From: Cohaesibacter intestini
GTDB taxonomy: Bacteria; Pseudomonadota; Alphaproteobacteria; Rhizobiales; Cohaesibacteraceae
Direction of reading: 5' to 3'
DNA: 64,000 bases
NCBI RefSeq assembly: GCF_003324485.1
Contig: NZ_QODK01000004.1
Location: 186,001 to 250,000, forward strand
In this document: positions 1 to 8,339 of the stretch, one piece after another
Layout: every line of letters begins with the position of its first letter
Position numbering within the stretch: the first letter of the stretch is position 1
The notes under the pieces: model-generated
The model's database searches: none
Told to the model about the DNA's origin: nothing
Seen by the model: the letters and a program-made list of their open reading frames with translations, nothing else
Made by a program: the position numbers and the translations under genes

Positions 1-1540
1 ATGCATCGGCCCCCTTCTTGTGGCCAGCCATCAAAATGCCGAGCTCTTTGATGCTGCGTTCGCCGCGCGCCGATGGGGCGGACAATTTGCCCTGACTGAT
101 GACAACGATCTTGTCGGACAGCAGGCGGATTTCGTCGAGATCCTCGGAAATCAGCAGAATAGCCGCGCCGTTGCTGCGAGCTTCGAGTAGCTTTTGGTGG
201 ACATAATTGACCGCGCCGACATCAAGGCCACGGGTCGGCTGGGCGGCGACGATCAATTTGGGGTGGCTGTCGAGCGCCCGGGCGAGAATGAGCTTTTGCA
301 TATTGCCGCCGGATAGCAGCCGGATGGGGGCGTCCGGTGACGGGCATTTGACATCATAATCGGCGATGGCCTGCTCGGTGAAGGCGCGGGCCTTGGCTTT
401 GTTCATCCAGCCCAAACGGGAATAGGGGGCGTCGCGGTAATTTTCCAAAATGGTATTTTCGAGGATCGACATGTCGCCGATGGTGCCGGTGCTGTGGCGA
501 TCTTCGGGGATGCGGCCAATGCCTGCGGCCAGTGCCTTTTGTGGCGACCAGTCTTCGATATAGGAACCGCAAAAGAGCATGTCGCCGCTTTCGGGCGCCA
601 GCATGCCGGACAGCAAGGCCGACATGGCAACCTGCCCATTGCCGGAGACGCCTGCAAGGCCGGTGATTTCGCCTTCATGCAGGGTGAGGGTGATGTCATC
701 AAGGCGGGTGGCGGTGCCGATTTGCGGGGTGGTGACCGCCATCAATTCAAGCACCGGCGCGCCGGGTTCCTTGCTTTCGACGACGGGCAGCGGGATTTCT
801 TCGCCGACCATCAATTCGGCCAGCTCGTGGCGGTCGGTCTCAGTGGTGACGCGCTCGCCGGACAATTTGCCGGAGCGCAGGACCAGCACGCGGTCGCTGA
901 TTTGCATCACTTCGTTCAATTTGTGGGAGATGAAGACCACGGACAGGCCGTCACGGATCAGATGGCGCAGGGTTTCGAACAGCGCGTCTGTTTCCAGCGG
1001 GGTGAGCACTGCGGTCGGCTCATCAAGGATTAGAATGCGGGCATTGCGATAGAGCGCCTTGAGGATTTCGACCCGCTGGCGTTCGCCAACCGTCAGATCG
1101 GAAATCATCGCATCCGGGTCGACCGTCAGGCCGAAATTGTCCGACAGCTCTAGAATGCGCTTGCGGGCCGCCTTGCGATCAAAGCGCAAAGACCAAAGGC
1201 TCTGGGTGCCAAGGGCGATATTGTCGAGGACAGAAAGATTGTCGGTCAGGGTGAAATGCTGGTGCACCATGCCGATGCCTGCCTCCAGCGCGGCTGACGG
1301 ATCACCGGGCGTCAGGGGTGTGCCAAAGGCTTCGACATGGCCCTCATCGGCGACATAATGGCCGAAAAGGATATTCATCAGGGTGGTTTTGCCCGCGCCA
1401 TTCTCGCCCAATAGGGCAATGACCTCGCCCTTCCGCAAGTCAAAGCTGACGGAATCGTTGGCGATCAGGGGGCCGAAGCGTTTGGTGATCGCATCGAGGC
1501 GGAGAACAATCTCCGCCTCTTGCATCTTGTCTTTTGTCAT
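1..1540 (-). CDS. ABC transporter ATP-binding protein (BMP-associated nucleoside/simple-sugar importer), 3' end off the window
   Basis: Energises uptake of a nucleoside- or sugar-like solute by the importer whose binding protein lies just upstream. Translating the reverse strand from the ATG at 1538-1540 gives about 513 codons without a stop before the window edge, close to the usual 500-530 aa. It has two ABC modules. The first has a full Walker A (GENGAGKTTL), the signature TVGERQRVEI and Walker B ILILDEPT. The second has a degenerate P-loop (GVSGNGQ) but a clear LSGGNMQ signature, which is normal for the RbsA/YufO type. The start codon overlaps the stop of the binding-protein gene (TAATG), implying translational coupling. 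Permease genes are presumably beyond position 1. Substrate cannot be told from this subunit alone. Confidence 0.93.
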   Translation of the reverse strand, partial: MTKDKMQEAEIVLRLDAITKRFGPLIANDSVSFDLRKGEVIALLGENGAGKTTLMNILFGHYVADEGHVEAFGTPLTPGDPSAALEAGIGMVHQHFTLTDNLSVLDNIALGTQSLWSLRFDRKAARKRILELSDNFGLTVDPDAMISDLTVGERQRVEILKALYRNARILILDEPTAVLTPLETDALFETLRHLIRDGLSVVFISHKLNEVMQISDRVLVLRSGKLSGERVTTETDRHELAELMVGEEIPLPVVESKEPGAPVLELMAVTTPQIGTATRLDDITLTLHEGEITGLAGVSGNGQVAMSALLSGMLAPESGDMLFCGSYIEDWSPQKALAAGIGRIPEDRHSTGTIGDMSILENTILENYRDAPYSRLGWMNKAKARAFTEQAIADYDVKCPSPDAPIRLLSGGNMQKLILARALDSHPKLIVAAQPTRGLDVGAVNYVHQKLLEARSNGAAILLISEDLDEIRLLSDKIVVISQGKLSAPSARGERSIKELGILMAGHKKGADA

Positions 1541-2565
1541 TAGCTTGATTTTGGCTCGGTGTCGTTGATTTCGACCACGAAGGATCCGTCCTTGATGGCG
1601 GCTTCCTTCTCGGCGACCAGCTTGAGGGCCGCTTCAGGGATTTTGCCTTCAAAGGTGCCGAATGGAGCAAGCGAGCAGCCGCCTTCTTTCATGAAGGAAT
1701 AGATGCCGTAATTTTCGGCCTTGAAGTTGCCAGCTTTCAGCTGAGCGATGGCATGGTCGAGGGTTGGCTCGAAATGCCACAGGGCAGAGGCCACCACGGT
1801 CTCTGGATAATCGGCCTGGGTGTCGATGACGTTGCCAACGGCCAGCAAGCCTTTTTCCTTGGCGGCATCGGACACACCAAAGCGCTCGGCATAAAGCAAG
1901 TCAGCGCCAGCTTCGATCTGGGCGAAGGCGGTTTCCTTGGCTTTCGGAGGATCGAACCAAGAGCCGATGAAGGCGACCTGGAAGGTGATGTCCGGAGCGA
2001 TTTCTTTGGCGCCTGCCATGAAGGCATGCATCAGGCGGTTGACTTCCGGGATCGGATAGCCGCCGACCATGCCGATGTTTTTGGACTTGGTCATGGCCCC
2101 GGCAATGATGCCGGACAGGTAGGAGGCGTCCTGAATGTAATTGTCAAAGACGGCGAAGTTTGGCGCATCGTCTTTTGGCATGAAGCTCGAGCCAAGCAGG
2201 AAGGAGACGTCCGGATAGTCGGCAGCCACGGCGCGGGCGGCTTTCTCAACGGCAAAGGCTTCGCCGATGATCAGCTTGTGGCCGGATTCGCAATATTCGC
2301 GCATGACGCGCTCATAATCGCTGTTGGAGACATTCTCGGAATAGACATAGGTGATGTCGCCACGGGCCTTGGCGGCTTCGGCGGCAACATGGATGCGGCT
2401 GACCCATTGCTGTTCAACCGGCACGGTATAGATGGCAGCGGTCGGAATCGGCTCAGCGGCCCATGCCTTCTGGCCAAAGGCCGCAAGGCTCAAGGCGAAG
2501 CCGCCAGAAAGCTGCATGAAGTGGCGACGTGAAAGCGAAGGCAGGAGGTTGGTGTCTTTGGCCAT
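1540..2565 (-). CDS. BMP family ABC transporter substrate-binding protein
   Basis: Periplasmic binding protein of 341 aa in the basic-membrane-protein (PnrA/Med) family, which captures purine nucleosides or related solutes for an ABC importer. The N-terminus has a twin-arginine motif (SRRHFMQ, about residues 13-19), then a hydrophobic stretch ending near KAWAAEP, so Tat export is likely. The mature part keeps the BMP fold pattern, such as IIGEAFAVEKAARAVA and a GMVGGYPIPEVNR segment. It is the first gene of the operon with the ATPase at 1-1540, overlapping it by one base. A 19-bp palindrome lies about 100 bp upstream. Purine-type substrates are typical for the family, but flavins and other ligands are also known. 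Confidence 0.9.
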   Translation of the reverse strand: MAKDTNLLPSLSRRHFMQLSGGFALSLAAFGQKAWAAEPIPTAAIYTVPVEQQWVSRIHVAAEAAKARGDITYVYSENVSNSDYERVMREYCESGHKLIIGEAFAVEKAARAVAADYPDVSFLLGSSFMPKDDAPNFAVFDNYIQDASYLSGIIAGAMTKSKNIGMVGGYPIPEVNRLMHAFMAGAKEIAPDITFQVAFIGSWFDPPKAKETAFAQIEAGADLLYAERFGVSDAAKEKGLLAVGNVIDTQADYPETVVASALWHFEPTLDHAIAQLKAGNFKAENYGIYSFMKEGGCSLAPFGTFEGKIPEAALKLVAEKEAAIKDGSFVVEINDTEPKSS

Positions 2566-2662
2566 GTCAAATCCCTAAATGTCTGGTTGGTTTCCGGCAG
2601 CTTTGAGCAAATTGTGCCGTTTGACAAGTCGAATGTGATTATATTTTTATCAGCGAATTCTA

Positions 2663-2681
2663 TTGCATACAATTTATGCAA
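2663..2681. promoter_or_regulatory. Palindromic operator candidate upstream of the BMP importer
   Basis: Perfect 7-bp arms TTGCATA and TATGCAA are separated by CAATT, 98 bp upstream of the binding-protein start. The size and AT-rich dyad resemble operators of GntR- or LacI-type regulators, which often control nucleoside and sugar importers. No regulator gene is visible next to it, so the binding protein is unknown. Confidence 0.45.
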
Positions 2682-3133
2682 CGTCCACTGACTTCGCCTA
2701 TTCCTATGGCAGCCGGATTGGAAAATCCTTCATGTAGACAAAGTTATCCAGAATGATGTGACTTGTCGGTGTCGCCAACCGCCTTCAGTGGAATGTTGTC
2801 AGAAGGAAAAAAGACCTCAAACCCGCTGGCGATGAGGAAAAGGAACCAGGTTGCAATAATTTTCCACGTTTCTTTTGATTGAAAAGGTGTGGTGAAGGAT
2901 GTGCGCATAAATACTTAGCAATTAAAGGTGTTGAGAGGTTGCAATTCAATCTTTGCGTGCTTTTTGCGGTGTTTGGCTGGACTAATACTAATGATATTAA
3001 ACGGAATTCCGAAGTTTTTGGTCTTTTTCTCCCAATATTTGCTAACCAATTGTATTGGTCATTGAAACTCGAAACGAATTTTTAAAATTTGAAATTTAAT
3101 CTGGTGCTAACTCAAACATAGGTGGGCACCCTT

Positions 3134-3253
3134 ATGATTACGTTCGTTTTCCTCGCCACGTCGCTTCTCATGACCTGTGCCATTGCGGCACGCAAGTCGG
3201 CACTTGAGCCTGTTGCGGTGAAGGCATGCGGGCGAAAAGACCGACGTTTGTGA
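3134..3253 (+). CDS. Possible 39-aa membrane or secreted small protein
   Basis: A short frame of 39 codons starts with ATG after a good purine-rich site (AGGTGGG at 3120-3126). The peptide begins with a hydrophobic run (ITFVFLATSLLMTCAIA) and ends in a basic tail (CGRKDRRL), the layout of a small single-pass membrane protein or a signal-peptide-bearing peptide. It lies 164 bp upstream of the chemoreceptor on the same strand. I recognise no family. Length alone makes chance plausible; the ribosome site and the hydrophobic-then-basic pattern are the only support. Confidence 0.3.
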   Translation: MITFVFLATSLLMTCAIAARKSALEPVAVKACGRKDRRL

Positions 3254-3417
3254 TCCGTCAGGACGTTCTCCGGGTAGAATCCTCCAATAAGCAATAACCA
3301 GCCAAAGGTGCGGCCATCAGAGCTCGCCTTCAACAGGAATGTCTGAGCCTTCATTTTGGACGTTCTAAATCGTTTTGGCGTCATAAAAAAAGGCGTGAAG
3401 ACAAAAAGGACCAAGCG

Positions 3418-5076
3418 ATGCTTAAAAATGTTTCTCTGACAATCAAGAGCCTGCTGTTCTTCATTTTGCTGGCGGTGATCGGTATCGGCGTGGGTGCCGT
3501 AGGTTTCTGGCAATCAGGTGCGGTCAAGGTGGCTGTGCAAGAGCGTCAAAGCATCGATAAACGGATCGGTGCCTTTGATGAGCTGCAAATGGAACTGGCC
3601 AATGAAGCCATTTCTCTCAAGAGTTTTCTGTTGACCGGTGATCTCAAAGAACTGGACGCGATGCGAAAGATTGACGCCGTCCTGACCGAACAGTTCCAGA
3701 AAATGAATTCGGAGAAAGGCATCGCGGAAATCGAAAAACTCTGGCTGACCTGGTCGGATGAGTTCGCCAAAAAACAGATTGATCATATGAGCGATCCGAT
3801 GCGGGTGGATCTGGCGCGTGCCATCGAAGTGTCCGGTCAGAGCAACAAGCGCATCGAAGAAATGGTTGCCTTGATCGACAAACAGATTGCCGATCTGGAA
3901 AGCGTGCAGGGCCAGCTGACCATCAAGCAGAATGCTAAACTGGAATCGGTTTACAACTCGGCGGCCATCGGTCTGGTGTTGTTGGTGATCGCCACCGTGG
4001 TGCTGGGCGTGGTCAACAATATCGCAGTCTCTAAACCATTGCGCCAATTGACTGAAACGACTGAGTTCCTGTCTCAGGGCCATCTCGAAGTTGAAATTCC
4101 GCAGGAAAAACGTGCCGATGAAATTGGCCGCATGAACAGCGCCTTGACCGTGTTCCGCAACAGTCTTGCCCAAAACAGGCAGATGGAGGAAGAGGCCAAG
4201 CGCATTCAGGAACAAAGCGAGCTGGACAAAAAAGCCGAAATGCAGCGCATTGCCGGTGAGTTTGAACAAGCCGTTGGCTCCATCGCCCGGACGCTAGCTC
4301 AGACCTGTGGCAGCTTGCAGGACAAATCGCACGAATTGTCGAGCATCTCCAAAGATACCGCTTCGAAGTCCGAGGCCGTGACGCGTGCCTCTCAGGAAGC
4401 CAGCAGCAATGTGCAGGCGGTGGCTTCAGCGACCGAGGAACTGGCCGCTTCGATTGGTGAGATCAGTCAGCAGGTTGCGGATTCCGCTTCCCTTTCGGCA
4501 GAAGCGATGGCCGAGGTTGACGTCTCCAGTCAATCCATGGTGGCCTTGCAGAATGTGCTTCAGGAAGTGGGCAACGTGACCCGCCTGATCAATGATATCG
4601 CTGAACAGACCAACCTTCTGGCCCTGAACGCCACCATCGAGGCTGCGCGTGCCGGGGAAGCAGGGCGTGGGTTTGCCGTGGTTGCCGCTGAAGTGAAGGA
4701 TCTGGCCAACCAGACCTCGAAAGCAACCGAGCAGATCGAGCAGCAGGTGGCAAACATGCAGTCTGTTGCCGGTCAGTCGATTGCCGCAACCAGCAATGTG
4801 ACCGAGCGGGTCAAGGCGATCAATGAGCGGGTCAGTGAAATGGCCATTTCTGCTGATCAGCAGAATGTTGCCACCACAGATATTGCGCGCAATGTCAATG
4901 AAGCGGCCCAAGGCACCAGCCACGTGAATGAATCGATGGTCACGGTCGCAGGTGGTGCGGTCAATACCGGAGAGGTCTCTGCGACGATGAATGACCTTAT
5001 CTCGAAAATGAACCAGCAGAATGAAACCCTGCAGCATGAGCTTGATGGCTTCATCAAGCGGTTGTTGGCGGCCTAA
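3418..5076 (+). CDS. Methyl-accepting chemotaxis protein with HAMP domain
   Basis: Transmembrane chemoreceptor of 552 aa that signals to CheA/CheW arrays. TM1 is about residues 9-31, a periplasmic helical region of about 150 aa follows (4-helix-bundle-like, with no obvious Cache signature), TM2 is about 179-204, then HAMP to about 257 and a long signalling coiled coil. The hairpin tip is clear at about 392-430 ([23 protein letters not shown] region). There is no C-terminal CheR-tethering pentapeptide. The start follows an AAAGGA ribosome site. A secreted protein follows at 5169 on the same strand with only 92 bp between, suggesting the two are used together. The main che operon is 26 kb away. 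Confidence 0.95.
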   Translation: MLKNVSLTIKSLLFFILLAVIGIGVGAVGFWQSGAVKVAVQERQSIDKRIGAFDELQMELANEAISLKSFLLTGDLKELDAMRKIDAVLTEQFQKMNSEKGIAEIEKLWLTWSDEFAKKQIDHMSDPMRVDLARAIEVSGQSNKRIEEMVALIDKQIADLESVQGQLTIKQNAKLESVYNSAAIGLVLLVIATVVLGVVNNIAVSKPLRQLTETTEFLSQGHLEVEIPQEKRADEIGRMNSALTVFRNSLAQNRQMEEEAKRIQEQSELDKKAEMQRIAGEFEQAVGSIARTLAQTCGSLQDKSHELSSISKDTASKSEAVTRASQEASSNVQAVASATEELAASIGEISQQVADSASLSAEAMAEVDVSSQSMVALQNVLQEVGNVTRLINDIAEQTNLLALNATIEAARAGEAGRGFAVVAAEVKDLANQTSKATEQIEQQVANMQSVAGQSIAATSNVTERVKAINERVSEMAISADQQNVATTDIARNVNEAAQGTSHVNESMVTVAGGAVNTGEVSATMNDLISKMNQQNETLQHELDGFIKRLLAA

Positions 5077-5168
5077 AGGCCGACGGGACCCCATTCAAGA
5101 CAAAGAATAAACCTGAGGCCGGATCCCTCGACTGGATCCCTCTGAATGGCCGAAGCAGGGAGAAGAAA

Positions 5169-5777
5169 ATGCGAATTTTGAGATTTTTCACGGTGATCTG
5201 TGCAATGGTCTGGGCCAATCTGGCTGTTGCTGCCGAGGCGCCTGACTTCAAGAAGATGGATTCCAAAGAGCTGTTTGCCATGATTGACAAATGGCTCGAC
5301 AACGAAATTGTTCGGGTCAGCGTTCACGCCCACAATGCACTCTATGGCGATCTCGCGCAGGCCGAGGTAGACGCGCTGGACAAACAGTGGCGTGCCGAGC
5401 GCAAGCAGGTGATGAAGCCTCTGATTGCCTCCACCCTGTCGAGCCCGCTGTCGGTCTATCTGACCCGTATGCAGGGCCAAAATCTGGGTCTGTTTGTCGA
5501 GATCTTTGTGATGAACAAGAAGGGCCTCAATGTGGGGCAGTCTTCGATCACTTCGGATTTCTGGCAGGGCGACGAAGCCAAATTCCAGAAGACTTATGAT
5601 GTCGGTCCTGATGCCGTCTTTGTTGATGAGCCTGAATGGGATGAAGACAACCATATTTGGCGGATGCAGATCAACAAGAGCCTTGTTGACCCGTCAACCA
5701 AGGAGCTGATCGGGGCGGCGACCATCGAGGTCAACCTGACCGAACTGGAACGCCGGTTGAAGGCGAAGGCCAACTGA
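5169..5777 (+). CDS. Secreted PDC/Cache-like sensor-domain protein
   Basis: A 202-aa exported protein. Residues 1-22 form a signal peptide (hydrophobic core, cleavage near AVAA/EAP). The mature part has an N-terminal helical segment, then a segment with the look of a small Cache/PDC ligand-binding domain: VEIFVMNKKGLNVGQSS, a SDFWQGDE stretch, and a final strand pair around IGAATIEVNLTELE. It has no transmembrane helix or signalling domain of its own. It directly follows the chemoreceptor and is closed by a terminator at 5802-5834. I infer that it is a free periplasmic sensor or ligand-presenting partner of that receptor. The domain call rests on pattern recognition and is moderately sure. 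Confidence 0.7.
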   Translation: MRILRFFTVICAMVWANLAVAAEAPDFKKMDSKELFAMIDKWLDNEIVRVSVHAHNALYGDLAQAEVDALDKQWRAERKQVMKPLIASTLSSPLSVYLTRMQGQNLGLFVEIFVMNKKGLNVGQSSITSDFWQGDEAKFQKTYDVGPDAVFVDEPEWDEDNHIWRMQINKSLVDPSTKELIGAATIEVNLTELERRLKAKAN

Positions 5778-5801
5778 TCAATCGACACCGATGAACAACA
5801 A

Positions 5802-5834
5802 GCCCCTGCATCCGGATGATGCGGGGGCTTTTGT
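5802..5834 (+). terminator. Rho-independent terminator after the MCP/sensor pair
   Basis: An 11-bp stem (GCCCCTGCATC with GATGCGGGGGC, one G-U pair) closes on a CGGAT loop and runs into a T-rich tail. It ends the chemoreceptor/sensor unit. Confidence 0.85.
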
Positions 5835-5936
5835 CATTTTGGGGCGGGACTATTGCCTGACGGTGTTGATTTCCCGCTTTTGCTCTGGCCATTAGGGCGC
5901 TAAGGTGGGCGCACCACAGGTTGAAAGAGGTTCGAC

Positions 5937-6368
5937 ATGGTGTCCCGATCCGGATTTGATGAATGGGTGCTCGACTGCGCCGAGGCTGTTTCCAAACGCA
6001 GCCGCGATCCCTCCACCAAGGTGGGCTGCGTCATCGTGCGGCCCGACAAGAGTTTTGCCGCGGTGGGCTATAATGGCTTTCCGCGCGGTATGGAAGATCG
6101 GGATGAATGGTATGAGGAGCGCGAGGAGAAATATGATCGCGTTGTTCATGCGGAGATGAATGCGCTCGCGGCGATGAAGGAAACCGCCAAGGGCTGCATC
6201 GTCTATGTCACCCATCCGCCGTGTAAGGAATGCACCAAATTCCTCGCCGCCCATCAGGTGGCCAAGGTCGTCTGGCGCCACAATGAGGGCATCCAGAACC
6301 GCTTTGATACCACGCGGTCCGAACAGATCCTGAATGACTGCGGTATTGCATTTTCCGTGGTGGGGTGA
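5937..6368 (+). CDS. dCMP/cytidine deaminase family protein
   Basis: Zinc-dependent deaminase of 143 aa in the dCMP deaminase/ComEB branch, which converts dCMP to dUMP for thymidylate synthesis or acts on related cytosine nucleotides. The zinc and catalytic residues are present: HAE with His71 and Glu73, and PCKEC with Cys96 and Cys99. The DPSTKVGCVIV and YNGFPRG segments are typical of this branch. The deaminase and the acetyltransferase at 6381 are 12 bp apart on the same strand and are probably co-transcribed. Length is normal. Substrate (dCMP versus a modified nucleotide) cannot be settled from sequence. Confidence 0.9.
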   Translation: MVSRSGFDEWVLDCAEAVSKRSRDPSTKVGCVIVRPDKSFAAVGYNGFPRGMEDRDEWYEEREEKYDRVVHAEMNALAAMKETAKGCIVYVTHPPCKECTKFLAAHQVAKVVWRHNEGIQNRFDTTRSEQILNDCGIAFSVVG

Positions 6369-6380
6369 AGGGAAATCGAA

Positions 6381-6842
6381 ATGAAGACAAGGCCCGCCAC
6401 CTTGGCTGATGCCGACGCCATGAGCGATGTGCTGGATGAAATCTTTCGCGTGGGAAAACGAGCGTCCGCCGGTGATGCCGCAATGGTGCGTGAGTTTTAT
6501 ATCGAAGATCCGGATCGGGTATGCTGCACAGTGATGGAGGCGGATGACGGTTGCGTTCTGGGGTTTCAATCCCTCAAGCTGGTGCGGGCTGGCAATATCT
6601 ATAACGCGCCCGTGGGCTGGGGCGTTATCGGCACGCATATTCGCCCCTCAGCTGCCCGGATGGGCATCGGCAAGCGACTGTTTGCAGTTTCGCTGAAGGC
6701 GGCGCAAGAGGCTGGCTTGAAGGACATCGAAGCGCAAATCGGGGCGGACAATGGGGAAGCTTTGGCCTTTTACGAAGCCATGGGCTTCCACACCTATCGT
6801 TATGAAGACACCAATATGTGCAAGCAGTTCAAGGTTGGGTGA
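6381..6842 (+). CDS. GNAT family N-acetyltransferase
   Basis: A 153-aa single-domain acetyltransferase that moves an acetyl group from acetyl-CoA to an unknown amine. The acetyl-CoA-binding motif A is visible as HIRPSAARMGIGKRLF (about residues 90-105), and the C-terminal motif is NGEALAFYEAMGF, both classical for GNAT enzymes. It lies 12 bp after the deaminase gene and is likely its operon partner. It converges on ybaK, whose stop codon lies 25 bp away on the other strand. The substrate is unknown. Confidence 0.88.
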   Translation: MKTRPATLADADAMSDVLDEIFRVGKRASAGDAAMVREFYIEDPDRVCCTVMEADDGCVLGFQSLKLVRAGNIYNAPVGWGVIGTHIRPSAARMGIGKRLFAVSLKAAQEAGLKDIEAQIGADNGEALAFYEAMGFHTYRYEDTNMCKQFKVG

Positions 6843-6867
6843 GGCAAGATACGTTCTTTTTTGAACC

Positions 6868-7341
6868 CTACCGCACCAAGTCCTCGACCTGACAGCCCAG
6901 AAGCTTTATCAGATCGTCCGGTTTCAGCTTCACTTGCAGGCCGCGTTGGCCGCCATTGAGGAAGATTGTGTCATAACTCTTGGCGGAAGCGTCCAATGCT
7001 GCAGGCAGGCGTTTGCGGCTGCCCAGCGGGCTGATGCCGCCGACCTTGTAACCGGTCAGGCGCTCGGCTTTTTGCGGGTCCATCATGGCAGCGGACTTGC
7101 CCTTGAGCGCCTTGGCGCATTTTTTCATGTTGAGTTCACGGTCAGATGGAAGAATGGCACAGACCGGTTTGCCATCCAACTCGACCATCAGCGTTTTGAA
7201 AACTTGGCCGGGCGGCGCGCCGATTGCATCGGCGGCTTGCAGACCCACGCGGTCGTTGCCCGGTGCATAATCATACTGCACCAGCTCGAATGCGATGCCT
7301 GCTTTTTCCAGTGTCTTGGTTGCCGGGGTGCTGGTGGCCAT
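6868..7341 (-). CDS. ybaK: Cys-tRNA(Pro)/Cys-tRNA deacylase YbaK
   Basis: Trans-editing factor of 157 aa that hydrolyses mischarged Cys-tRNA(Pro), protecting the proteome from misincorporation. The family hallmarks are all there: QVFKTLMVEL with the conserved lysine (Lys49), the KKCAKALKGK helix, GYKVGGISPLGSRKRLP, and GGQRGLQVKL. Length matches the E. coli protein (159 aa). It faces the GNAT gene tail to tail. The upstream 292 bp to the cold-shock start must contain its promoter. Confidence 0.93.
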   Translation of the reverse strand: MATSTPATKTLEKAGIAFELVQYDYAPGNDRVGLQAADAIGAPPGQVFKTLMVELDGKPVCAILPSDRELNMKKCAKALKGKSAAMMDPQKAERLTGYKVGGISPLGSRKRLPAALDASAKSYDTIFLNGGQRGLQVKLKPDDLIKLLGCQVEDLVR

Positions 7342-7633
7342 TTGCGTTTCGCCTCATTGTTGGCTCGAAGCCATTTTGTTCGAAATTAATGGAAAATACA
7401 TGCCAATTTCAGTTGTTTTGCAGTCTTTTTTGATTTGGCCTTGAAATTGTCACATTAAGGGGCCATGTAAGCAAAATACGTTTACTGCCATCATTGGCAA
7501 ACTGATCTTCCAATTTTATTGGACTGCTTGGCTTCCCCTGATTTTTGCGAACGTTTTCATCCCTTCACATGTCGTGCAAGGGACATCTACTCGTTCGCCT
7601 ACGGCTTCGGGTTCTTACACAAAGGTAATCGCC

Positions 7634-7843
7634 ATGACAATCGGCACCGTAAAATTCTTCAACACCACCAAAGGTTTCGGCTTCATTCAACCAGATGATG
7701 GCGGCAAAGATGCTTTCGTTCATATTTCTGCTGTTGAAAATGCAGGCATGCATAGCCTCAATGAAGGTCAGAAAGTTTCCTACGATCTGGAAAGTGGTCG
7801 TGACGGCCGGGCTTCCGCAGTGAACCTGCAGCCTGCTGACTGA
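7634..7843 (+). CDS. CspA-family cold-shock protein
   Basis: A 69-aa single cold-shock domain that binds single-stranded RNA or DNA as a chaperone. RNP1 is KGFGFIQ (about residues 13-19) and RNP2 is DAFVHI (about 26-31). I placed the start at the ATG after AAAGGTAATCGCC, because the encoded protein then begins with the standard [10 protein letters not shown]; an in-frame upstream extension has no family support. The long non-coding stretch before it (about 290 bp) could include a structured cold-shock leader, common for csp genes. A strong terminator follows at 7955-7983, before another small gene. Confidence 0.95.
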   Translation: MTIGTVKFFNTTKGFGFIQPDDGGKDAFVHISAVENAGMHSLNEGQKVSYDLESGRDGRASAVNLQPAD

Positions 7844-7954
7844 TACGCGGTCTGCAAGAGACATGTCTCTTGCCTATTACGCGAAAAAAGGTGACGCGCG
7901 TGTTCATTGAGATGACTAGTCCGACTGAACAAACCGCGCGTTGACCTGATATTT

Positions 7955-7983
7955 GGGCCATCTGTCTCAGATGGCCCTTTTTT
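7955..7983 (+). terminator. Strong rho-independent terminator between csp and the small basic gene
   Basis: A perfect 10-bp stem (GGGCCATCTG/CAGATGGCCC) has a TCT loop and is followed by seven T. It sits only 15 bp before the start of the next gene on the same strand. Confidence 0.92.
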
Positions 7984-7998
7984 GTGACGGGAGTCCCT

Positions 7999-8211
7999 AT
8001 GATTAAAATTTCCAGAAATCACGCGGAAGAACGGTTCGCTGCGACACGTAAGAAGCAGAAAGCTGTGCTCAGTGAAGAGCAGGAAAAAGTGCTCAAGCAG
8101 CGCGAAAATACCGCACGCCTGAAGGCGCTGCGGCTCGAAAAAGAGGCCGCCGACGCAAAGGACGCAGCCGACAAAAAGCCGGCTTTGGCGCGCAAGAAAC
8201 GCACGAAATAA
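7999..8211 (+). CDS. Small highly charged protein of unknown function
   Basis: A 70-aa protein, very rich in Lys, Arg, Glu and Ala (about one third Lys/Arg). It is predicted to be mostly helical and ends in a basic tail (KKPALARKKRTK). I chose the ATG at 7999 because GACGGGAG precedes it at good spacing. There is no signal peptide or membrane segment. The composition would suit RNA or ribosome binding, but I recognise no family. The gene starts immediately after the csp terminator, so expression should depend on read-through of that hairpin, or on a promoter within 7844-7954 that would also have to pass it. Confidence 0.6.
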   Translation: MIKISRNHAEERFAATRKKQKAVLSEEQEKVLKQRENTARLKALRLEKEAADAKDAADKKPALARKKRTK

Positions 8212-8339
8212 CAACTTGATCGGCGGCTTATGAGCGTTTGGCTCGCAGTGGTTCCGGCCCTGCTAGAGGAAGCTGATCAGCATCGTTGATGATGCGCGGA
8301 GGTCTCCGGCCTTGCGCTGTTCCCGCGGTATATTGTCGT

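Larger units (their letters stand above)
2566..3417. other. AT-rich intergenic region between the importer operon and the chemoreceptor
   Basis: This 852-bp gap is markedly more AT-rich than its neighbours. It contains the palindrome at 2663-2681 and one short possible gene at 3134-3253. A 68-codon open frame at 2879-3085 has no convincing ribosome binding site and was not called. It probably holds the promoters of both flanking transcription units, which diverge from here. Confidence 0.6.

Noticed and set aside
2879-3085. 68-codon forward frame in the AT-rich gap
   Set aside because: No ribosome site, no family resemblance, and composition like the surrounding non-coding DNA.
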